Source of the DNA: Oscheius sp. JU75
Lineage: Eukaryota > Nematoda > Chromadorea > Rhabditida > Rhabditidae
Direction of reading: 5' to 3'
Assembly: GCA_037178855.1 (NCBI GenBank)
Contig: JASJZC010000005.1
Span: 7,502,001 to 7,566,000, forward strand
Length of the DNA stretch: 64,000 bases
Shown: piece after piece, positions 12,701 to 26,285 of the stretch
Layout of the letters: each line of letters starts with the position of its first letter
How positions within the stretch are numbered: position 1 is the stretch's first letter
The notes under the pieces: model-generated
What the model was told of the DNA's origin: nothing
Database searches by the model: none
The model's input: only the letters and a program-made list of their open reading frames with translations
Made by a program: the position numbers and the translations under genes

Positions 12701-15700
12701 CCACATTATCTCTCTTCCAGGATTTGTTTATCTTCCGGTGCTTAAATTTTGTCGGAGGGGGGGAAGTTCTGATACCATTTCCTGGTTTTTCGCTCGGATT
12801 GTTTTGGCAGTCATACGCTTTTTCTGTCATTTTCCACGGGATTATTCAAACGAGTGTGCCCTGTTAGTTTGGCTGCACTACACGCGTCGATTTAATCGTA
12901 AACTATAACATGATGGGCGGCTGCGAGATACGCCTCTCTGGTCAGATTGATGTCGTTTATACACTCTCCTTCTTACGATTAATTGTGAGTCTATGGCAGA
13001 CACAATCCTGACGAATTGCATTTCTTCTGAGAAAATTTCCTCCGGTTCCCATTCCCTTCACTGCATATTCTATCAACTGTTCGTCAACGAGAAGAACACC
13101 TCTTTGGAATCAATTAACACTTGGGAGCACAAACTATGTTTATGACTATAGGAGATCCACTTTGCACAAGCGGGAGACATCTCTGACCTTTCGTCCGATC
13201 ACATTTCAGTAGCTCGCGGGACTAGGAGGGCACCTGCTGCCATAGAACACCAGTCCTGCTATTTCTTTCACGGGCCCGTTTGCAGGAAGAAAAGAGTTGT
13301 ATACTTTTTGCCAGAAGCCATTGCTTCCTATTCTTTTCATCTTATGGACACTCTTTCTAGACATGGGTAGAGTTCTCTTGTCCTTTAGGAAGAGTCTTTC
13401 GAGCTTTAGAGCCTTCCCCGCCCTCATTCAAACCACACTTAGCTACGGATTCCCATAACAATATGCAATAGCAGTTTTTACGAGAGTATGTCTCTATCTA
13501 CCCAAATCACATCAATTCTAGTACCAACCTTTGTGAGTCCCTTCCAACCATATTTGGTTTAGCGATCACCGAGTCCTGTTTCCCTCCCCATTGGTGCTTT
13601 CAGGGTTACGACAAACAGTCAACATTTTGATAGTAGCCCCCCTCTCTTGGTGAAAACACAAATACAGACACTCGGTCTTTTGCATGACGCGATTCCCGTT
13701 CAAGAGTGGGGCTCCACCCCACTTGCTCTTGGGTCTCGGCTGTTTATTCGCGTCTTTTTTCGGTCCGAAACCTGGAGGCCTTTCCCTTTCCGGCGTTTGC
13801 TGTGGCTTCCGTCCGGGCCTCGGGCCGCTTATGGACCAGTCCGCCGTATTTGTCCATCCACATTTTCCTTCTTTCGGTTGCGCGCGGCTCTCTGTCTACA
13901 GCTTCCCATGTTTGGAATTCTCGGATCTTCGAAACGAAGGCAATTTCTCGATTCCTCTTCAAGAGCTCTTTTTCTTTCGAGAGCAAGTTGTAGTGTGAGT
14001 AATTGCTCGTGGCTCTTGAGTGGCTACGTAAGCGTCTGGTTCCTCCTCCCAGTCCAACTTGAACCCGATATTTTTCTTTCGGATCTTTTCTTCTCAATTT
14101 TCTTCAAAGTGTTCTGATCTCCGAGCTTCTTTGCTACAAGTTGCCGCGCTTTTAAGTGCTCTCTACTTCAGCTCAACACATTTTTACCCAGTCGTCCAAT
14201 GACCAAACTCATTTTTTCATCTCGGTTTCATGTTGCAAGCCCACTTTCACGCCATCAATATACGTATTCGGGCTATTTCGGATGCATCTCAAAATTCTCA
14301 TGACTCAGACGGCGTAAAGTACTAAAAGTCGAAGGGCCCAGCTGAACAAACGCATGTAAAACTGGCCCATCTGGTCTCGGGAAGAGATAGAACAACAAAG
14401 ACAAGATGCTCAGTTCCTTTCCGTACAGTCCTACAGTCTTTCCAATTTTTTTCGGCTTGGAAGTTCTGTCTGAAACTCCTAACCTTATAACTTGAGTCTA
14501 TCTGGTAATACTTTGCACTCCCAGAGGTTACAACATTCTGTCGGTCGTCATCAAAATGACAAGGGGCTAACGAGGAGGCAGGCACCGTGCCAAGCCAACA
14601 GGTTTTCGCAACGAGAGAGATAGAGAGAAAAGACAAGGTCAATGAGTCAAAATGGTTAATGTGGTTACCTATAATGCTGTCGACTTTTTGTCAGCTAATG
14701 TTCACAGTACTTTTAGTTTCAGAACTCTACTAATAATATGCCATATACTGTCCATTTTCAAGGCAAAAAGGGAGTGCTTAGTTCGGAAAAGTCATGCTTA
14801 CAAATATTTCGAACTCTTCTGACCCAGACAGATTCTGTCAGTATAATGCTAGTCCTTCTTGCCTCACAGTACTCGATAATAAGTAGTCTAGCTTTGCCTA
14901 GCTATAGATCCAAGTTTTCTATTTATTTCTTTCCCTTGCCAACCCCATATACAAAGTTTGCTTCTCTCTAGCTATGTTTAGAACCTTGAGAACTTGGTCC
15001 CAAGCCTGGCGGTCAAAGGCGTTGTCGCCCGCGTTCTATTTAGTCTCCCTCGCTGCTGCAGCATTGTTTGCTCATATTGCTATAGTGCATGGCCGGGGGA
15101 TACACTTTCCTCTAACTTTACCGGTCACTTTACTCTCTCTTTCTCCCCAACTGGTTCCAGCTATTCATCCATTTATGTAATCCGCGCCCTGTCTCCATAA
15201 TGGCTTCCCTTTTTCAGTGCCGCTTGCGCAGGAGGCCTCTCACATAAATTCTCTCCTTCGTTTTTTGGCCTCTGGTCCAACAGTATCTGTGTCTTTGTCG
15301 TGTCAACTTAGTCAAGTGCTTCTCGTCAAATATTCACAATCCTGGGTCATGAACGGACAACAATGCCCCTCACCCCGCTCCCGACGAGCATGAGTCTTTC
15401 TCGTTTCCTCCCTCCCTTTCTCTGTTCATTCTTCATGCCCATTGGATTAGATTTCTTATGAGAAGTTTACAGCGAGTCGCCGTGCGCGCCGTCGCTCATC
15501 CGACAGCTAGGACTCCCACAGCTACAGCCACTTGCCAGCAGTACCAGCAGTCTCTCCCACTCGAGTAGCTCTCTTCTCCAGGTACGTTTTTTGTTGTTTT
15601 TAAAGAGGTGTTAAGAGGAACTATTTGCCATGTTAGGAAGATGAATCACTATGGGGCAAAACAAACGGAAATTGGCGCTTTTTATGGCGCAAATTTAGGC

Positions 15701-18700
15701 TTCATCGGGGGAGGAAGGAATAATAAGTAAAAAGGAATGAAGATGATGTTGAGGCGGAATATTGTATTTCCTTGTTTTCAGGGTCAGTTGAGCCACACTT
15801 TCTTGCAACTCTCAGCTTTTAATTCTTAGGTTACACTGAAGAAGCGTCTTTTGATATTTGACGAACTTTTCAAGACGAAATTTCTGTAAAATGAAAAAAA
15901 ACTAAACAGGTACCTGCTAGCACCGAACAATATTCTTTCTCATTAAAATGCTCGATTTATTCTCCATGGATGAACCCCAATTTTGCAGGCTCTCCAGGGA
16001 ACACGCTCCCACGCGGCTCAGAACTCCTCTTCTTCGCGTGGCTACCACTACAATCAGCTGCCTCATCTTGACAGAGGTGGGTCTTTGTCTTATCTTTCGT
16101 GAGGATGAGGAAGCCAGAAAGTGCTAAAAGGTCATATGTCTCGTCTTTCACTATAGGCGCCGCCGTAAACATGCACCTTCTTAGCGCATTACTCTTGCCC
16201 AAAGCAGACTCATCTACTTGTTTATCGCGCAATCTGTCTTATGAGTATATAGCTACGCAGCAAAGAAAAACAACGTTAGTTCAATGATTTCCAACCACAT
16301 GGGACTTCCGTGGCCCTTTGTTGTGGTCTTTGTTGTGTTGTATTTAATCAGAACACCCTCGCTCTATTCATTTTGAAGGAAAGCTTTGTGTTGTGTCTAT
16401 CCCTCTTTTTTGATTGTTTTGAGCAGCTTGAAACAAAGCTGATGTCTGCTTGATTGGAAGAAGAGTGTCTATTTTTTTCGAAATCTAGTTCAATCCGGGA
16501 TTAGGCATCTCCCCCACTAGACCCAATTGTGTACACAGCAGTACAGATCTCAGGGCTTCCATGGTTTTTGATCAAAGACTAGTGGTCCATGTTTTTGAAC
16601 AAATCTTGAAATTTGTCCTCTGAATCCATAAGCCAAAATTTGATTTCCTTGAAAGCTAGAGAAAAAGAATCATTTCGAGTTTGATGTAGGCTGTCTTCTG
16701 CCTAATCTGCGATCCTTTCACTTCATACTCTCACCACTTCTCGTTACCCGGACAACGTCCCCATTGAAGCACCGGCTCATTCTCTCACTCTCGGGTCTCT
16801 CAGTCAGAAGCAGCCCGCCTGCCCCCGGCTCATCTCCCACCTAATCTTCATAGCCATTCGCAATCTCATCGGCTTCGGCTTGTCTCACTTCTCTTCGGCT
16901 CTTGACTCCTCACTTCCGCACCCGAGGAGCGATTCCTCTGCCTTCTTCTCACTCTCTATATTATGTGTGACGACGATATTATCGTTATTGACGAAGAAGA
17001 AACGCCTCTTCCGCTTAAAGCCTCTTCCTCAGCTGAGAAAAAGAGGCCGGACGGCAAGATGGTTGCCTCCATCACGGTCGTAACGGTCGACAACGACGGT
17101 AGGTTATGGCTGCACGACCCGGTCTTCATTGTAAAGTTTTCAAGAGACGTAAAGGAGGAAGGGAACAACACTTTCTTGTTACTTTCCTGTAAGTATTTTC
17201 GAGAAGGAGAAAAAGCTGAAACTCGATAATGTCTTTATGAAAATTGGATTATTGCGGAGATGATAAACTGATCAAAGACAGCCTGCAAAAGCTGGAAATC
17301 ATAGGTGACAGAAATCTGCACCATCCCTGTCCTCTAGCCGATTCCATAAGGTAATCATAGATTTTGTGCTTCTGTTTCAAAGTGGTTTTCCTAGTTTTGA
17401 ACTGTTCTACGCTCGTGCGAAATCCCGTAAGTACACTCACATGATCCCTGGCCTGTTCTGACCTCAGCAAGCCTCGTAATGACCCCTTCTGACTCTCTCA
17501 CAGCCACTTTGCGCAATTTGCCAGGCTGGCTGTTGTTGGGCTATGTTGCCGGTCCGGTCAATGTCCAGCCCTGCGTTGTGATGGCTACTCTCCCTCTCGC
17601 GCACTGCCGCAAGCCGGCAGCCGCAGCCGGATCCACTTATTTCATAGCTCAAAGAGGCGGATTGAATTTCTATATCAATTTGTGCTGGCCGGCAGACAAA
17701 CATTTTTCCCTACTTTTTCTATAGTCAGCCTTCATCTACGGCCTCGCTAATTGACCTATGCTTCACACAAGACTTCGTCCCTCGGGTCTTTACAACCGGA
17801 GGCTAAATTCGGGTGCTAATTAGTCGCGCGCTGCCTTTCTAGTACGTTACACTAGCCTCCGGTAGGGCCTTAATTCCCGGCCAATCTCTTACGCTTTACG
17901 TCACACTCGGCCCATAAACTAGGCAATGAGCGTCTCATTTTTATCGAGGGAAGGATGGCCTTGCTTGACAAGGATACAGTTCTTTTTGTAAAGAGGATAG
18001 ATATGGGTTTGGGGTAATTGTTATTTCATACTATCGTTATCTTCTCAACAGTTCTCTGAAGTAGCATGACGGGAGATAGTAAAAGTCTAGCTATAGCTCC
18101 AATCTTTGAAGGAAGTCCTGTTCGAACGGTATCAAAGTAATCACCTTGTGAAAACTGAGCGGTTTTCCCCGGCGGTGTCATGCGTTCTGACAGTGGAACT
18201 TGTCCGCCACTTGTCTCCTTTCTCTGCGCGCTCGTTCGCTCCTTTTCATCGTATCGTGGCGCGCCGTTTATTCACACCATTTCACCATCACAAATGATGG
18301 TCACTTTTGCAAGCAGCAATGACCTCAAACTGACTTCCTCTCTCCGGACAGCCGGTCGCGCAGTTGACCTCCTCTTCTCGTGCCATCTGTCGCTCGCGCT
18401 AGCCCGCTGCCCCCCCACGGCCCGCATGTCCTTTATTTGGCCACTGGAGACGGATTATCGATCGTTTCCGACCCCCCTTAGCCATAATATTGGTCACTCG
18501 GGACCAATAGGACCTCATGCTGTTCAAGATCTGTCCCTCTCAGTCCGGTTCTGACTAATGTTCCCGGGCCCCTGATTCCATGTACAAACATTGACTTTCT
18601 CGGCAACAGAAATTTCTGTTTTCCTCCTTCTTCCTTTCTAGTCACACTCACTCTCAATTCCGATTTCTCAGTCCTCTTCTAATTTGCGTCATAATAAAGC

Positions 18701-21700
18701 GTCTCGTCTCGCTGAGACTCGCATATAAGCATTGACGTTGTTCCAGCACTATTCTCCATAATCCGAGAGAGTTTTCTTTGAAAGAATAGTTTAGACTACT
18801 CATCTCGATGATTGGTTATCATTTTCCGGATGTTATGCCAATGTTTTGATGATCTCTGAGCAATTTTTCTATAGTTCAGTCGGTGACATTCCTCCCAGAA
18901 AGAGTGAAAATCCGTTCCCCTACAGCATTTTCTTTCGACGTCTTTGCTGTTTTCTCTACCTACTTCTTAGGGGGATATAATCTCGAAGTCTCAGTTTCTT
19001 TCTTTGAGAGACTCAGAGGCTGAAAAACTAGTCACATTTGGCTTCCCCAGCAGGGCCCAAAGGTGCGCGGGATTGATTCTGTGGCCCCCCACCACAACCA
19101 CCATCAGTTGTCCCCAAAATGAAGCACCCCATTGATTCCTGTCTTTTCCTCAACTGCTTAGGTTTTACGACGTATCCGGCTATCTAGGATCCCAAAAAAG
19201 CCCTCTCTCGGCATAATATTTACCGCATTTGACTCCTTTACCCCCATTCCAAAAAGACGCGCACAAGTAACACAATATTTACGCTTACAGCGTGGGTGAA
19301 TTAATTTAACAAGCTCTATTGAAACATTCCTCCAATAGATCAGAAATGCTCTGAACCTTCGAGCTTGCTCGACTCGTTTATTCATTTTCAGCCTTCAATT
19401 TTTCATAATTTTATCGCTGTCAGGGGAGCGAGGAAAAACTCTAATAGCTGTTGGTCGCTGATTGAGTGTCGTTTTTCTATTTCGAGCAGCTGCCTTCTCC
19501 GTATATACAGCTCTAACTAGTCTCATTTGACTTCTTTCTCTTTCTCTCTCTCTCATAGTCTCCGGTCTGACTCATTCTCGAGAGTATATAGAAAGTCCAT
19601 CTCTCGCTCCGTCTCACTCTGAGATAATCATGTATTATTCACAATTTTTCTCGCGGCAGAGCAGAGTCTTGTGAGTAGACTCGCTCTCGAGTTCTCTACG
19701 TCCGTAAATTTGATTTTGTGGGAGTTTTCGGGGAGCTAGAGCTCGCAACAAAACAGGAAGTTCCATCTTTCAGGTACGACGAATTACAACTCTCTGACCG
19801 GGTCACTTCTGCGTCCGTCGAAGACCATGATCGACGTGCTGGCACCGATTCGACCAGCTCCCAGTACTGCGGATGGTGGTGGAAATCTGCCATCGACAGC
19901 CAGCAGCAGTGCCATTGGTGAGTGTGTTTAGTTGTGTTTTGTGGTTCTCTCTCAGTTTCTGTTTGGGACTGCGTCACGACCCATGAATACTTGATACTCG
20001 GGCTCTTGAGAGCGAGACACCGGTTAATCACATGATTGGGAAAGAGGGCCTTTCTGGGTTGGCTAGATAGGGAAAAGTAGAAGGAAACTGGTTCATTCGG
20101 GAAATCCCACGTTCCCACTACAATTAGGCGTCTGACGACTTTCGCACACCCCTCCTTTTCTGGTCCTGTAGACCGACTTTCTGACTGTTGTCTTTGCCTC
20201 GCCAGTGGCCGCAACAAAGGAGAGCCAAAATGGTTTCCTGATTGCCTTACTGTGGGGAAGCATGATCGTAGAATGGGTCTTTTTTGAGTTTTTGACGGGG
20301 ACAGGTGTCAAGGTTTTCTCAGAAACAAAAACGCATGTTTTCGAAAGAACTGTGCCTCCCAGTGTCAGCCTGTGGGACCGTACGTGCTCTTGTAAAGGTC
20401 ACCTATGGCAATTTCATCCACTTTCTCAATAGTGACTCGGTTCTGGACAGTCCTGTCTGTCTTGCTTACTGATACTGTTTCACTCCAACGTAGACTACCA
20501 AGTTCGACACTAAAGTTTCTTTCAAACAGGATTTCGAGGTTGCACCTAGCATAGAACAATCTCTTAAATAGCTAGCTAAGTTCAGTTGCCTTTTTCTCCC
20601 ATTTCCCCTTCTGCACTATCCAATTACCGGCAATCAGCTATCAAACAAAGTTTCCGTAACACATTTTGTCTTCTGATCTCAAGCTCATTCGGTCCAACAT
20701 TTCCTAAGCAAACTGTAGTCCCAGAAAAGCAACGGAAATCCTCCTCTCTTTGGGCGAGCTCTCGGAATCCGCGTATAAATCTGCGCGATCAACTTCCTGC
20801 CTACCCCACTTCTCCTCTTGCGTCTGCAGTCCTAATGAGCGTTATATAGAGTCAGTGCTACTCATTTCCCTGCGAGAACTGAGGGTGGACAGGTGGCTCA
20901 CGCGATTTGTGGGAGCCTTAGTTGCATAATGTATTTTGGTTCGGTTGAATGACAATAATTATAACAGCCTGGAGACTCACGAGATTTCAGAGCCGGTTTC
21001 TAGAAAACAAGGTCATGTTGTCACATTAGTTGACGGGAGAATAGCCTGTAATTAGCTTGTAAAGACTGACCATGGGATCGACAGAAAGTTTCCTGTTTAA
21101 TGGGCGTGTGTGTAGGCAGGCGGTCCTGCTGGTCCAGTGGGCACCCGCTAATTCCGGGGGAAAGCAGCAGACAACCCTTCTCTGGAACCCCACCACAAGC
21201 ATCGATTGTTTGTTAGTCAGCTCCATATTTACACACTAACTGACCCCTCCTGAATACCTCTCTACACTCTCTCCAAGCTGCATTCCGCCAGAGTACCGTC
21301 TACCAGTGGCAGTTCGCTGCTCTCCGGACTCTGGGACTCGAGTCCTTTTGGACCATGTGCCAGTCTCTTGGAGCTTAGAGAAGGTAACTTTTAGATCGTT
21401 TCTCCGGTGCTTGTTGACGGTCGGAATCCACTCCCGCTCTCTCTCGTGAACATGAATAATCAAAAAGGCTCGAAACCTTATCTTCTTGTTGTTCTGCTTA
21501 GGTTGACGGGATCTGACCAACTTTCTCAGGCACCAGGAGTAGAAAAAACACAAACAATTGTATGAGTTTTGTGGTCAACTAGATAACGTGTAGTTGCAAA
21601 GGATAAAGATCAAGACTGAGAAAGTTTATCTTGTCTGAAACCGTTGAGAGCGTAAGAGTAGAGAGGGTGACAATAATCCATCTTGGGTCCAGTTCTTACA

Positions 21701-24700
21701 GTGATCTACAGCCCATACTCTTCTACTATTCCATCTTCCTTCAATTACTTTCCTCTACCACCAGGCACCACTTGGTGATGTCCTCTTCCTCAAAATCCAG
21801 CCCAGGCATCCAAGATTTCACACCCTAATTGCGCCTCTTGTTATACATCGTTCTAACTCTTAAACTCTGTGTGAGGAAGTTCGTTCTTGTCCTCTCCCGA
21901 TTTCTCATAAGGCAAAAGAAGGGACGGGTGTCACCAGCAGTCCCTTCAATTCACCCTACGGATAGATTGGGTTCAGAAGATGTGTGATGTTTATTGGAGG
22001 GAGCTTAGGAGACATATCCTGAAAAAGACTGCAACTTTGATTCTTCAAATTTTTGACTCGTTCCCGCAGTCTTTCCGTTTTCCGTAGGGCTATGCTTCCT
22101 GTCACGAGATGCCAAAGCCCATAGAGCAGTCGTCTATTTCCTTTCTCCTCCCTCTCCTTTTTTGATTGAAAATCCATCCAGCTACTGTAAGTCGTACAGA
22201 TGTTTTCCACTCCAGTCGCGTCTCATTTGAAAATCCCTCTCTAAGACAAATCCTAAGGGTTAGCAGTGGTATCCTGTAAACAAGCATTGTCTTACCCAGA
22301 GTCCCCTTGACACGCGTCTAACCAACTTTTTAGGCCTCCGTGGCTGCGTAGCTATTTTAAAAGCATTCGTTTAGATGCGTTTAGAATTGACAGCCATCCC
22401 TCTGTTTAATGAACTCCGCGGTTCGAGTTCCAAAGTTTAAACGAGAGTACAAGTCGAAAAATAACGAAAAGTTCGAGAAACCAGCTGTGACTGAGGTTTC
22501 CATATTAGCTCACCCGTACCATCTCGATACACAATCGTAAATCCGCACCTGTACCAGCTCGGCTGAGTCTTTGAAGATTCTGTTCATAAACTCTCTCTCT
22601 CTCTCTCCCTCTTTTGAATGGCTCATGCAACTTTCCTGGTTGAATATAAGTAAGGTTTGATCCAGATCAATCAGCCACAGAAAGAGCCTCCCCGACAAAA
22701 CAAGACCAACGCAATTACTGAATTTCGCTTCAGGAATGCATAATTGTTTATCCATTATATGCTAATTACCACGCAGCTATCTCGCGAAGGGTTATCTCCC
22801 CCACAACACAAAAATCGATTAGTTCAATGCTTTCAATCGTTTACTACCACCTGCACGCTTTTTTTGCCTATATACGTTTCTCAAAATTATGCCCGTCTTC
22901 AATAGGAAACACTATTATGCACCCTACCATGTGTCAGGTTTGTTATTCTTTTGGCTCATTAGGCTGTGTGAAGAAAGAGAACATGACCGGAAAAGACATG
23001 TCTACCTGTCCGCAATTGTTGGTGGGGGTGGGGGAGGGCTATTATGGCTCAATGTCTAATGGACACAGGCCTTGGGTCTCATTTACCATTCCGGCCGTTC
23101 TCCCGCTCCTCTCCCAATTTAACCGGAACCCCCTAGTTCTATCAATTTGATGCGCACTAGAGCCAAATTAGAGCAGAGGAGAAGATTCGCTTTGCTTCTG
23201 TCAGTTTCACGTCCACCCTCCCAAGTCGCAATCTACGGAAAAATTAATCGAATACACGCGATGGGTGTCACCACGCATCGATTTCCGTAGTCAACCCCCT
23301 ACGGGAGAGAGAAGGAGGGAGGAGAAAAAATTAGTTTAGATCTAATCTGTCTGCCTCTAATTTGCACCTAGAGAGGAGGGAAGTCGTCTTCTCTTTATCC
23401 CTGGAAATACTTTGCACTATTTTGAAAACTAGAAGATTTTCATGGGTTCATCATTCTAAACATGTTTATGTTTTGAAACACAAAAAAAACACTAAGCCAA
23501 GTGTAGGTCCTTGTAAACTTTGAGTCTTTTTTGAGTTATTGTATGTTTCTTCCCTATTGGTCCAATGCATTTCCGTTTACTCACTGACCAGAGGGTCCGT
23601 CACAAGGAAATGAGAAAGAAGCCCTCAGTCTATCCAAATATTTTTCTCCGGTTCTATCAGGCTACTTGCAGGCTCATCCGTCTCTTCCTCATCGGGCATC
23701 GGTTCCATCGGGACGAAGCACCTCTCGGCTTCGGTCTCAGCCCTGACCACGCTGCCCGATCAGCGTCATAAGATGACGAAGAGTCCCAGTGACGAGTCGC
23801 TAAGGTGACTTTGCCTTATTTTTTGTCTGTATATGACGGACTTCAGATCACACACATCGTCGTCCGGTGGCAGCAATGGCGGCCATAACTCGAACAGCAC
23901 GGGCAACAACTCGACCGGAGGCGGAAACAAGGTAAGCTGCCGGATTCGGGAGGGCAATTCAAATCCAATTTTTAGGGCTTCAAGCCGGAGGATGCTATCC
24001 AGACTTTTGGGAACAAACTCCTGCCATTCGAACAGAACGAAATCTACAACTATTCACGGGTTTACTTTGTTGGATCTCAAGCCAAGAAGAGAGGCGGTGT
24101 CATAGGTAAGTCACGGGGTTCGATCTCACTTATGATGTTTGTCGAGAAAAGGGGGGTAGCAAATGTGCTCATTAGGCAGAGAGACTTCTTAGAAACCTGA
24201 TAAACAGCCGGAAAACATCAAAACAAGCTGGAGGATGTCCGAGTTTGAAGGGACAATCAGTTTTTTTTATCTCGAAACATGAATTCTCAAGATTTTATTT
24301 TTGTATTTCTAGGAGGGGCAAACAACGCCGGCTACGATGACGAGCAGGGCAGCTACCAGCTTGTGGCCCACGATCATGTCGCTTACCGCTACGAAGTACT
24401 GAAAGTAATAGGCAAAGGCTCCTTCGGACAGGTCATCAAGGCCTACGACCACAAGTACCAACAATATGTGGCCCTGAAACTCGTACGCAACGAGAAACGA
24501 TTTCACCGACAGGCCGAGGAGGAAATCAGGATTTTGGATCATCTTCGTAGACAGGACCCCGATGGCAGTCATCACATCATCCACATGTTGGACTACTTCA
24601 ACTTTCGCAACCATAAGTGCATAACCTTCGAGCTCCTGAACATTAACTTGTACGAGTTGATCAAGAAGAACAAGTTCCAGGGATTCAGTCTCATGGTAGG

Positions 24701-26285
24701 TGATAGTATGTTCAGTAGTAGGAATAAATTTTCAGCTTGTGAGAAAGTTTGCCTACTCGATGCTCTTGTGTCTGGAACTCCTCAACAAAAATAAGCTCAT
24801 TCACTGTGATCTCAAGCCAGAGAATGTGTTGCTGAAGCAGCAGGGACGAAGTGGAATTAAGGTAGGCTTTCAATATTTTTTGGCTTCGAAAGCTTTGACA
24901 AGAGAAGCTCGGAGGCTGTAACAGTCAGCTAACCCCATCTTGACCTTATCAGCTTTCCTTTCTAGCAAAGTATCTTAAAAATACTTTTACCAAGCTGTTT
25001 CGTCTAGAATCTCGGAAATCAATCTCATCAAAACCCTTCCAGGTGATTGACTTCGGTTCCTCGTGCTTCGAAGACCAACGCGTCTACACCTACATTCAGT
25101 CGCGATTCTATCGAGCCCCGGAAGTTATTCTCGGCAACAAATACGGCATGCCCATCGACATGTGGTCTCTTGGCTGCATACTGGCTGAACTTCTAACCGG
25201 ATATCCACTTCTTCCGGGTGAGGACGAGAACGACCAGCTCGCGCTGATCATTGAGCTCCTGGGCATGCCACCTGCCAAATGCACCGACGGGGCCAAAAGA
25301 ACCCGGACATTCATCTCTTCCAAGGTTTTTGTTTTTTTTTCATCTAAACATGAGCTTCAGGGTATCCCGAGGTACTGTACAGTGACACAGGTCGGAGATG
25401 GAAGCACAATCCTGGCTGGAGGACGCTCGAAGCGAGGAAAGATGCGCGGTCCACCCGGATCCAGATCATGGAACTCGGCTCTGAAGAGCATGGGCGACGA
25501 GCTGTTCATTGATTTCCTAAAACGATGTCTGGATTGGGATCCAGAGACGCGATTGACACCACAGCAGGCATTAAAACATCAATGGCTCCGAAGGAGACTC
25601 CCGATCCTGCCTCGTCGAGACGAGAACGGTGATAACGACGGTGAGCAAGAGGTGGCTTCTACTTTCACTTTCTCTATATTTTCTAATTTTCATTTGCTAA
25701 TAGAAAAAGTTAAGTTGGAAGAAGGTGCATTGGGTTTTGTTTGAACTAGGAGAGACTTGACAGAATACTTATGGTTGTGACTTTTTGCTCTGCCTTTTTG
25801 CACAGTTGAACGTCAGAAAATGTTGTAACAGCAACAAGTAGTTTCAAAGTGTTCAAAGGCTTTTGTCTAACGTTTCATGGTTCTATTGGGAGTTCTCTGA
25901 TCACCAAAACTGTACCAGTAGTGTTGGAATCTTCCATAACTGTCACGTCTCTTTCTCCTGAATCCGATGTCTCATTTTCCAGAACTTTACGGCCAACGGA
26001 AACTGTCACAAAAATAAGACATTTGAATTCAGAAAAACTAGTGAAACCCTTGTTGCATCCGCTACTGAAACTTGTGGTTTCCAATTTTCTTCTACATTCC
26101 TTGCGTTAATCACTGCCTTTTTATGCTTGAGCCTCTAACTTCAATGATCCAAAGCCTTTTTTTCCATCTAAAACTCTCCGATTTCAGCGATTCCGCAGTT
26201 GATGTCGCAGTCGGTGACGGCTCTCCGTAGCAGCAATAACAACAACCCCTTTACTCCCCAAAAGATGGCTCATTTATTGTCGTAA
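9708..26285 (+). CDS. mbk-2: MBK-2, class II DYRK dual-specificity kinase
   Basis: There are twelve exons: 9708-9844, 15473-15581, 15989-16076, 19774-19917, 23741-23804, 23847-23931, 23976-24105, 24313-24695, 24736-24861, 25043-25324, 25361-25640 and 26188-26285. They total 1926 nt, or 641 residues, with all phases compatible. The N-terminus ([10 protein letters not shown], then a glutamine run and Ser-rich sequence) and the [10 protein letters not shown] and RSHTSSSGG segments match C. elegans MBK-2. The DYRK homology region ([11 protein letters not shown]) precedes the kinase domain: glycine loop [18 protein letters not shown] lysine, IHCDLKPEN loop, DFGSS, and the YTY activation-loop tyrosines before QSRFYRAPE. 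In C. elegans MBK-2 phosphorylates OMA-1, MEI-1 and MEX-5/6 at the oocyte-to-embryo transition. Three introns exceed 3.5 kb. An AATAAA at 26792 may end the 3' UTR. Confidence 0.95.
9845..15472. other. mbk-2 intron 1, no recognisable gene
   Basis: This is a 5.6-kb intron between a GTGGGT donor and a TTTACAG acceptor. It has long C/T-rich stretches on the plus strand and a GC-richer block near 13.6-14.1 kb that is open in several overlapping frames on both strands. None of those frames shows a domain or compatible splice chain, so I treat them as chance. Alternative 5' exons or enhancers could be present but are not demonstrable. Confidence 0.5.
16077..19773. other. mbk-2 intron 3, contains the likely alternative first exon
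   Basis: This 3.7-kb intron is pyrimidine-rich on the plus strand, with a CT run at about 19533-19555. Its one convincing content is the ATG-initiated exon at 16963-17098, whose phase fits the exon at 19774. The C/T-rich sequence just upstream (about 16700-16960) is then a candidate internal promoter. Confidence 0.5.
16963..17098 (+). CDS. mbk-2: Probable alternative first exon of mbk-2 with a SUMO-interaction-like motif
   Basis: The exon starts with [13 protein letters not shown], is 136 nt long and ends GACG before a GTAGGT donor, in phase 1. The next mbk-2 exon at 19774 needs exactly that phase, so joining them gives a 575-residue isoform in which 45 new residues replace the MAALASF N-terminus. 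The [10 protein letters not shown] segment has the hydrophobic-core-with-acidic-flank form of a SUMO-interacting motif. Alternative first exons are known for mbk-2 in C. elegans, but I cannot confirm that this particular one is conserved. The evidence is coding-like composition plus splice compatibility; transcription is not shown. Confidence 0.5.
19918..23740. other. mbk-2 intron 4, no recognisable gene
   Basis: This 3.8-kb intron runs from the GTGAGT donor to the acceptor at 23740. It contains a CT run at about 22591-22609 and a small imperfect hairpin at about 23227-23290 (CTACGGAAA paired with TTTCCGTAG). A tRNA B-box-like GGTTCGAGTTCC occurs at 22421 without a matching tRNA fold. No coding gene is supported. 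Confidence 0.5.

Noticed and set aside
13647-14117. Long overlapping reading frames on both strands in mbk-2 intron 1
   Set aside because: Several frames are open at once because of GC/pyrimidine-rich composition; none has a domain, signal peptide or splice partners.
22338-22440. tRNA-like signals (A-box-like TGGCTGCGTAGC and B-box GGTTCGAGTTCC)
   Set aside because: The boxes are about 80 bases apart, no acceptor stem pairs, and no cloverleaf can be drawn; at best a decayed tRNA-derived repeat.
23227-23290. Imperfect hairpin in mbk-2 intron 4
   Set aside because: Only about 9-12 paired bases around an irregular loop; too weak to call a structured RNA or element.
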